Below are positions 61,880 to 64,000 of a stretch of 64,000 nucleotides of DNA, in pieces. Position 1 is the stretch's first letter. Each line of letters opens with the position of its first letter. The stretch spans positions 124,001 to 188,000 of the forward strand of contig NZ_QMFY01000006.1 in the NCBI RefSeq assembly GCF_003286915.1, read 5' to 3'. This DNA is from Pseudochryseolinea flava. GTDB lineage: Bacteria; Bacteroidota; Bacteroidia; Cytophagales; Cyclobacteriaceae. Made by a program: the position numbers and the translations under genes. The notes beneath the pieces are model-generated. The model did not search any database. It saw only the letters and a list, made by a program, of their open reading frames with translations, and was not told where the DNA came from.

Positions 61880-64000
61880 TTACCGAACCTTTACAACTTT
61901 CTTTACCCCTTGCTTCATGCCATTGTTGATGCGTACAATGTATTGCCCAGCAGGGATTGCTTTTGCTAGTATCTGAATGGTTGTGGCGTCGATCACAGCG
62001 ACACGTAATCCAGCGACAGGCTTTCCAAACAAGTCGAACATCTCGACGTTGGTGTTGGATGTAAGTGGTCGATCTGTCTTGATTGTTACCTGATCATCGA
62101 AAGGATTGGGATAGGCTGTGAATTCAATTTCTTTCGTTGCTTCTTCGATACCTGTAACGGTTTCTTCTTCTTCGATAACACGATCTCCAGCTGCAAAAAA
62201 TACCGGCCATTTGGTTGCGTTGTAGAGTTCAGTTCCTGGATCGTCGGAAGAAATTTTATCACCGTTAAGGGACACGTAGCCGGTCATGTCATCGCCGAGT
62301 TCACTGGTGAGTGTGAATGCAACGTGCGAATCTGTTTTGTCAAACGAAGGCCAACCGAGTGCATTGTTTTCGAAGATTACGTCGACATCATTTGACTCAA
62401 TGTTCACGCCCAAAACGGCATATTCATCTGTGTTTTCATCGATCATGTCGAATGCAAGGATGTATGGCGAGTTTTTAGAGAACGATGCATTTCCGATGCT
62501 CACGCCATCGGGAAGGCTAGCAAATAGTTTTGAAATCTCTCCGGTTCCGAAAGTGTTTGATGCTTTATCCCAAGCATGAATAAATCCTACATCCCAATAT
62601 TCGATGTCGATGCCGTCGCTATTCACTATTCGATTGAATGCGTCGTACACGAGGTACTCGCCACTGTAATCCCATTCGATCGCGTCTGCATACAGTGGCC
62701 CTCCAGTTTCAACGCCATCGCTATACGTCGGATTGTAGAGCTCAAAGTTCTCCCATTCTTCGGTGTTGAAGTCATAGATATGAATCATTTGATCTGGATC
62801 TTCGGTGATCGCCGCGAGCCTGTTGCCGCCTTTCGATACCACCACGTTCGACCAAATGGCGCGATTGTCCAGGATAACTTCTTTTGTAACTTCATTCGGC
62901 GATGTGATGATTGCATGGATTTTGTGATCAGTTCCTACAAAAACACCAACGACACCATCGTCGGTAACACTCGGTCTGCTGATGAAAGTAGTTGATGATA
63001 GCGCGATGATATTTTCATCGGACACGCGAATGCGGTACAAACTGTTGGCGTCTTCAGGATCGGTGCTATAGACAAGTAGATACTCAGCGCCAGGATTCGT
63101 TTGAATATCCTCCTCGTAATTGCCACCATCGCCAGCGTCGATTCCCACCGCGTTAAAGGCAGCGACGGCCTGCGTAACTTCGTTTGATCCCGCGCCGAAA
63201 AGATCAGTAGCGGCTTGGATGACTGCGTTTCTAAGATCAACAAATTGTGAAGACTTTGTTAGATATTCAGTGAGCGCTTTATAATACACCTTGCCTGCTT
63301 TTGCTCGTGTGATAGCGGTTGCATAGAGAAAGAAAGCATGATTTGGAATGCCACTGTTGATATGAACACCACCGTTGTCTTGTGCCCCAGTATATTTCTC
63401 ATTCATGTGTTTCGGCTGATATCCATTGTGCGAAAGACTTGACCCGCCGTTATGAGGATCTTCTAACGAACGCAGCGCTCCAGAAGGAAAGACATCGGTC
63501 TTCACAACATCCTCACCAATCGTCCAATCGTTGGGATCCATCAATGCGCCGAATACATCCGCCATCGATTCGTTGATCGCGCCAGACTCGCCTTCGTATT
63601 CTAAGTTTGCCGTGTTCTCGACTACACCGTGTGTCATCTCATGTCCTGCAACGTCCATAGAACCTGCGAGTGGTTTAAAGCCGACTTTCCCATTACCATA
63701 GAACATTGCTTTACCATTCCAAAAAGCATTGTCAAGTCCGCTGCCATCTTCATCAGGTGTATTAATTACCGAGATGATTGTACCGCCCTCACCGTCTATT
63801 CCGGTGCGTGAATGATCTGCTTTGTAGTATTCGAATGCAGCGCCAGCATTGAAATGTGCCGAGACGCTTTTCGTGTTCCATGCATTGGTAGTCGTTGTGA
63901 TGTGTTTCACAGCGGCGTTGTCACCAAAGGTGTTGTTCAAGTCCACCGTAAGTATGCCGCCCACGGGTGAATCGGGCAATGTCGAGGAGCCTGGTTTGTA
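61880..64000 (-). CDS. M4 (thermolysin-like) metalloprotease with propeller and T9SS sorting domain, 5'-truncated
   Basis: The frame is open to the right edge of the window, so the N-terminus (signal, propeptide) lies outside. The visible part of 707 residues starts in the M4 peptidase domain: AAFEYYKADHSRTGIDGEGG, the zinc motif G-HEMTH-GVVE, and the second zinc ligand in NESMADVFGALMDP. HINSGIPNHAFFLYA and the C-terminal helical part are also typical. A PD40-like beta-propeller region (about 300-600: YSTDPEDANSLYRI, YLVYDAFNRIVNS) and a T9SS type A domain with TAYPNPFDDQVTIKT follow. It is a secreted peptidase; substrate unknown. It converges with the LamG gene. Confidence 0.92.
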   Translation of the reverse strand, partial: YKPGSSTLPDSPVGGILTVDLNNTFGDNAAVKHITTTTNAWNTKSVSAHFNAGAAFEYYKADHSRTGIDGEGGTIISVINTPDEDGSGLDNAFWNGKAMFYGNGKVGFKPLAGSMDVAGHEMTHGVVENTANLEYEGESGAINESMADVFGALMDPNDWTIGEDVVKTDVFPSGALRSLEDPHNGGSSLSHNGYQPKHMNEKYTGAQDNGGVHINSGIPNHAFFLYATAITRAKAGKVYYKALTEYLTKSSQFVDLRNAVIQAATDLFGAGSNEVTQAVAAFNAVGIDAGDGGNYEEDIQTNPGAEYLLVYSTDPEDANSLYRIRVSDENIIALSSTTFISRPSVTDDGVVGVFVGTDHKIHAIITSPNEVTKEVILDNRAIWSNVVVSKGGNRLAAITEDPDQMIHIYDFNTEEWENFELYNPTYSDGVETGGPLYADAIEWDYSGEYLVYDAFNRIVNSDGIDIEYWDVGFIHAWDKASNTFGTGEISKLFASLPDGVSIGNASFSKNSPYILAFDMIDENTDEYAVLGVNIESNDVDVIFENNALGWPSFDKTDSHVAFTLTSELGDDMTGYVSLNGDKISSDDPGTELYNATKWPVFFAAGDRVIEEEETVTGIEEATKEIEFTAYPNPFDDQVTIKTDRPLTSNTNVEMFDLFGKPVAGLRVAVIDATTIQILAKAIPAGQYIVRINNGMKQGVKKVVKVR

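Overview
The window is a chromosomal segment of a Bacteroidota bacterium, most likely a soil or freshwater Cytophagales of the Chryseolinea/Ohtaekwangia kind. The reasons are: a SusC/SusD pair; several secreted enzymes ending in type IX secretion (T9SS) sorting domains; a two-component-propeller/Y_Y_Y regulator; a PadR gene overlapping a permease with an N-terminal prefix domain; TAnnTTTG-like promoter elements; and the Bacteroidetes-style RHS pair at the left edge. The taxon is an inference from gene content.

Region 1 (1-9.2 kb) is a polymorphic-toxin locus. A 5'-truncated YD-repeat/PKD protein is followed by an RHS protein whose C-terminus is a small HNH-type nuclease domain. A SUKH (SMI1/KNR4) immunity gene starts four bases later, followed by two tandem DUF4304 genes, the first cut short by a frameshift, and a start-less coding fragment. 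Two signal-peptide-bearing genes of the outer-membrane type follow (9.3-11 kb).

Region 2 (11-23.7 kb) holds small stress and regulatory genes: two VOC proteins, a RibD-like reductase, a wrecked hsdM next to tRNA-Arg(CCG) and a palindrome-interrupted tRNA remnant, a Crp/Fnr regulator, a DUF4406 protein, a MarR-DUF2024-protoglobin set with a palindromic operator, PadR plus an FtsX-type permease behind direct repeats, and an overlapping ArsR-SRPBCC-hydrolase operon with two operator boxes.

Region 3 (24-36.8 kb) carries a TonB-dependent receptor, AraC and SDR genes, an LTxxQ periplasmic protein, two small outer-membrane barrels, an 860-bp intergenic region with two diverged copies of a hairpin element, a membrane histidine kinase, a methyltransferase, a YegD-like Hsp70 and a PIF1-like helicase.

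Region 4 (36.8-64 kb) is for polysaccharide degradation. It has a GH18 chitinase fused to a GH16-like module; an aldose-1-epimerase-like gene; a regulator joining an extracytoplasmic starch-binding-type domain to seven membrane helices and an AraC helix-turn-helix; a T9SS-exported GH13 amylase; a TPR-GAF-HisKA protein with no ATPase domain; and a one-component propeller regulator directly upstream of SusC, SusD, a GH18-fold lipoprotein that has lost its catalytic residues, a GH16 enzyme with CBM32/CBM6-like modules, and a LamG lipoprotein. A T9SS-exported M4 metalloprotease runs off the right edge. GH18 with GH16 suggests chitin plus beta-glucan, for example fungal cell walls, as target; this is inference.
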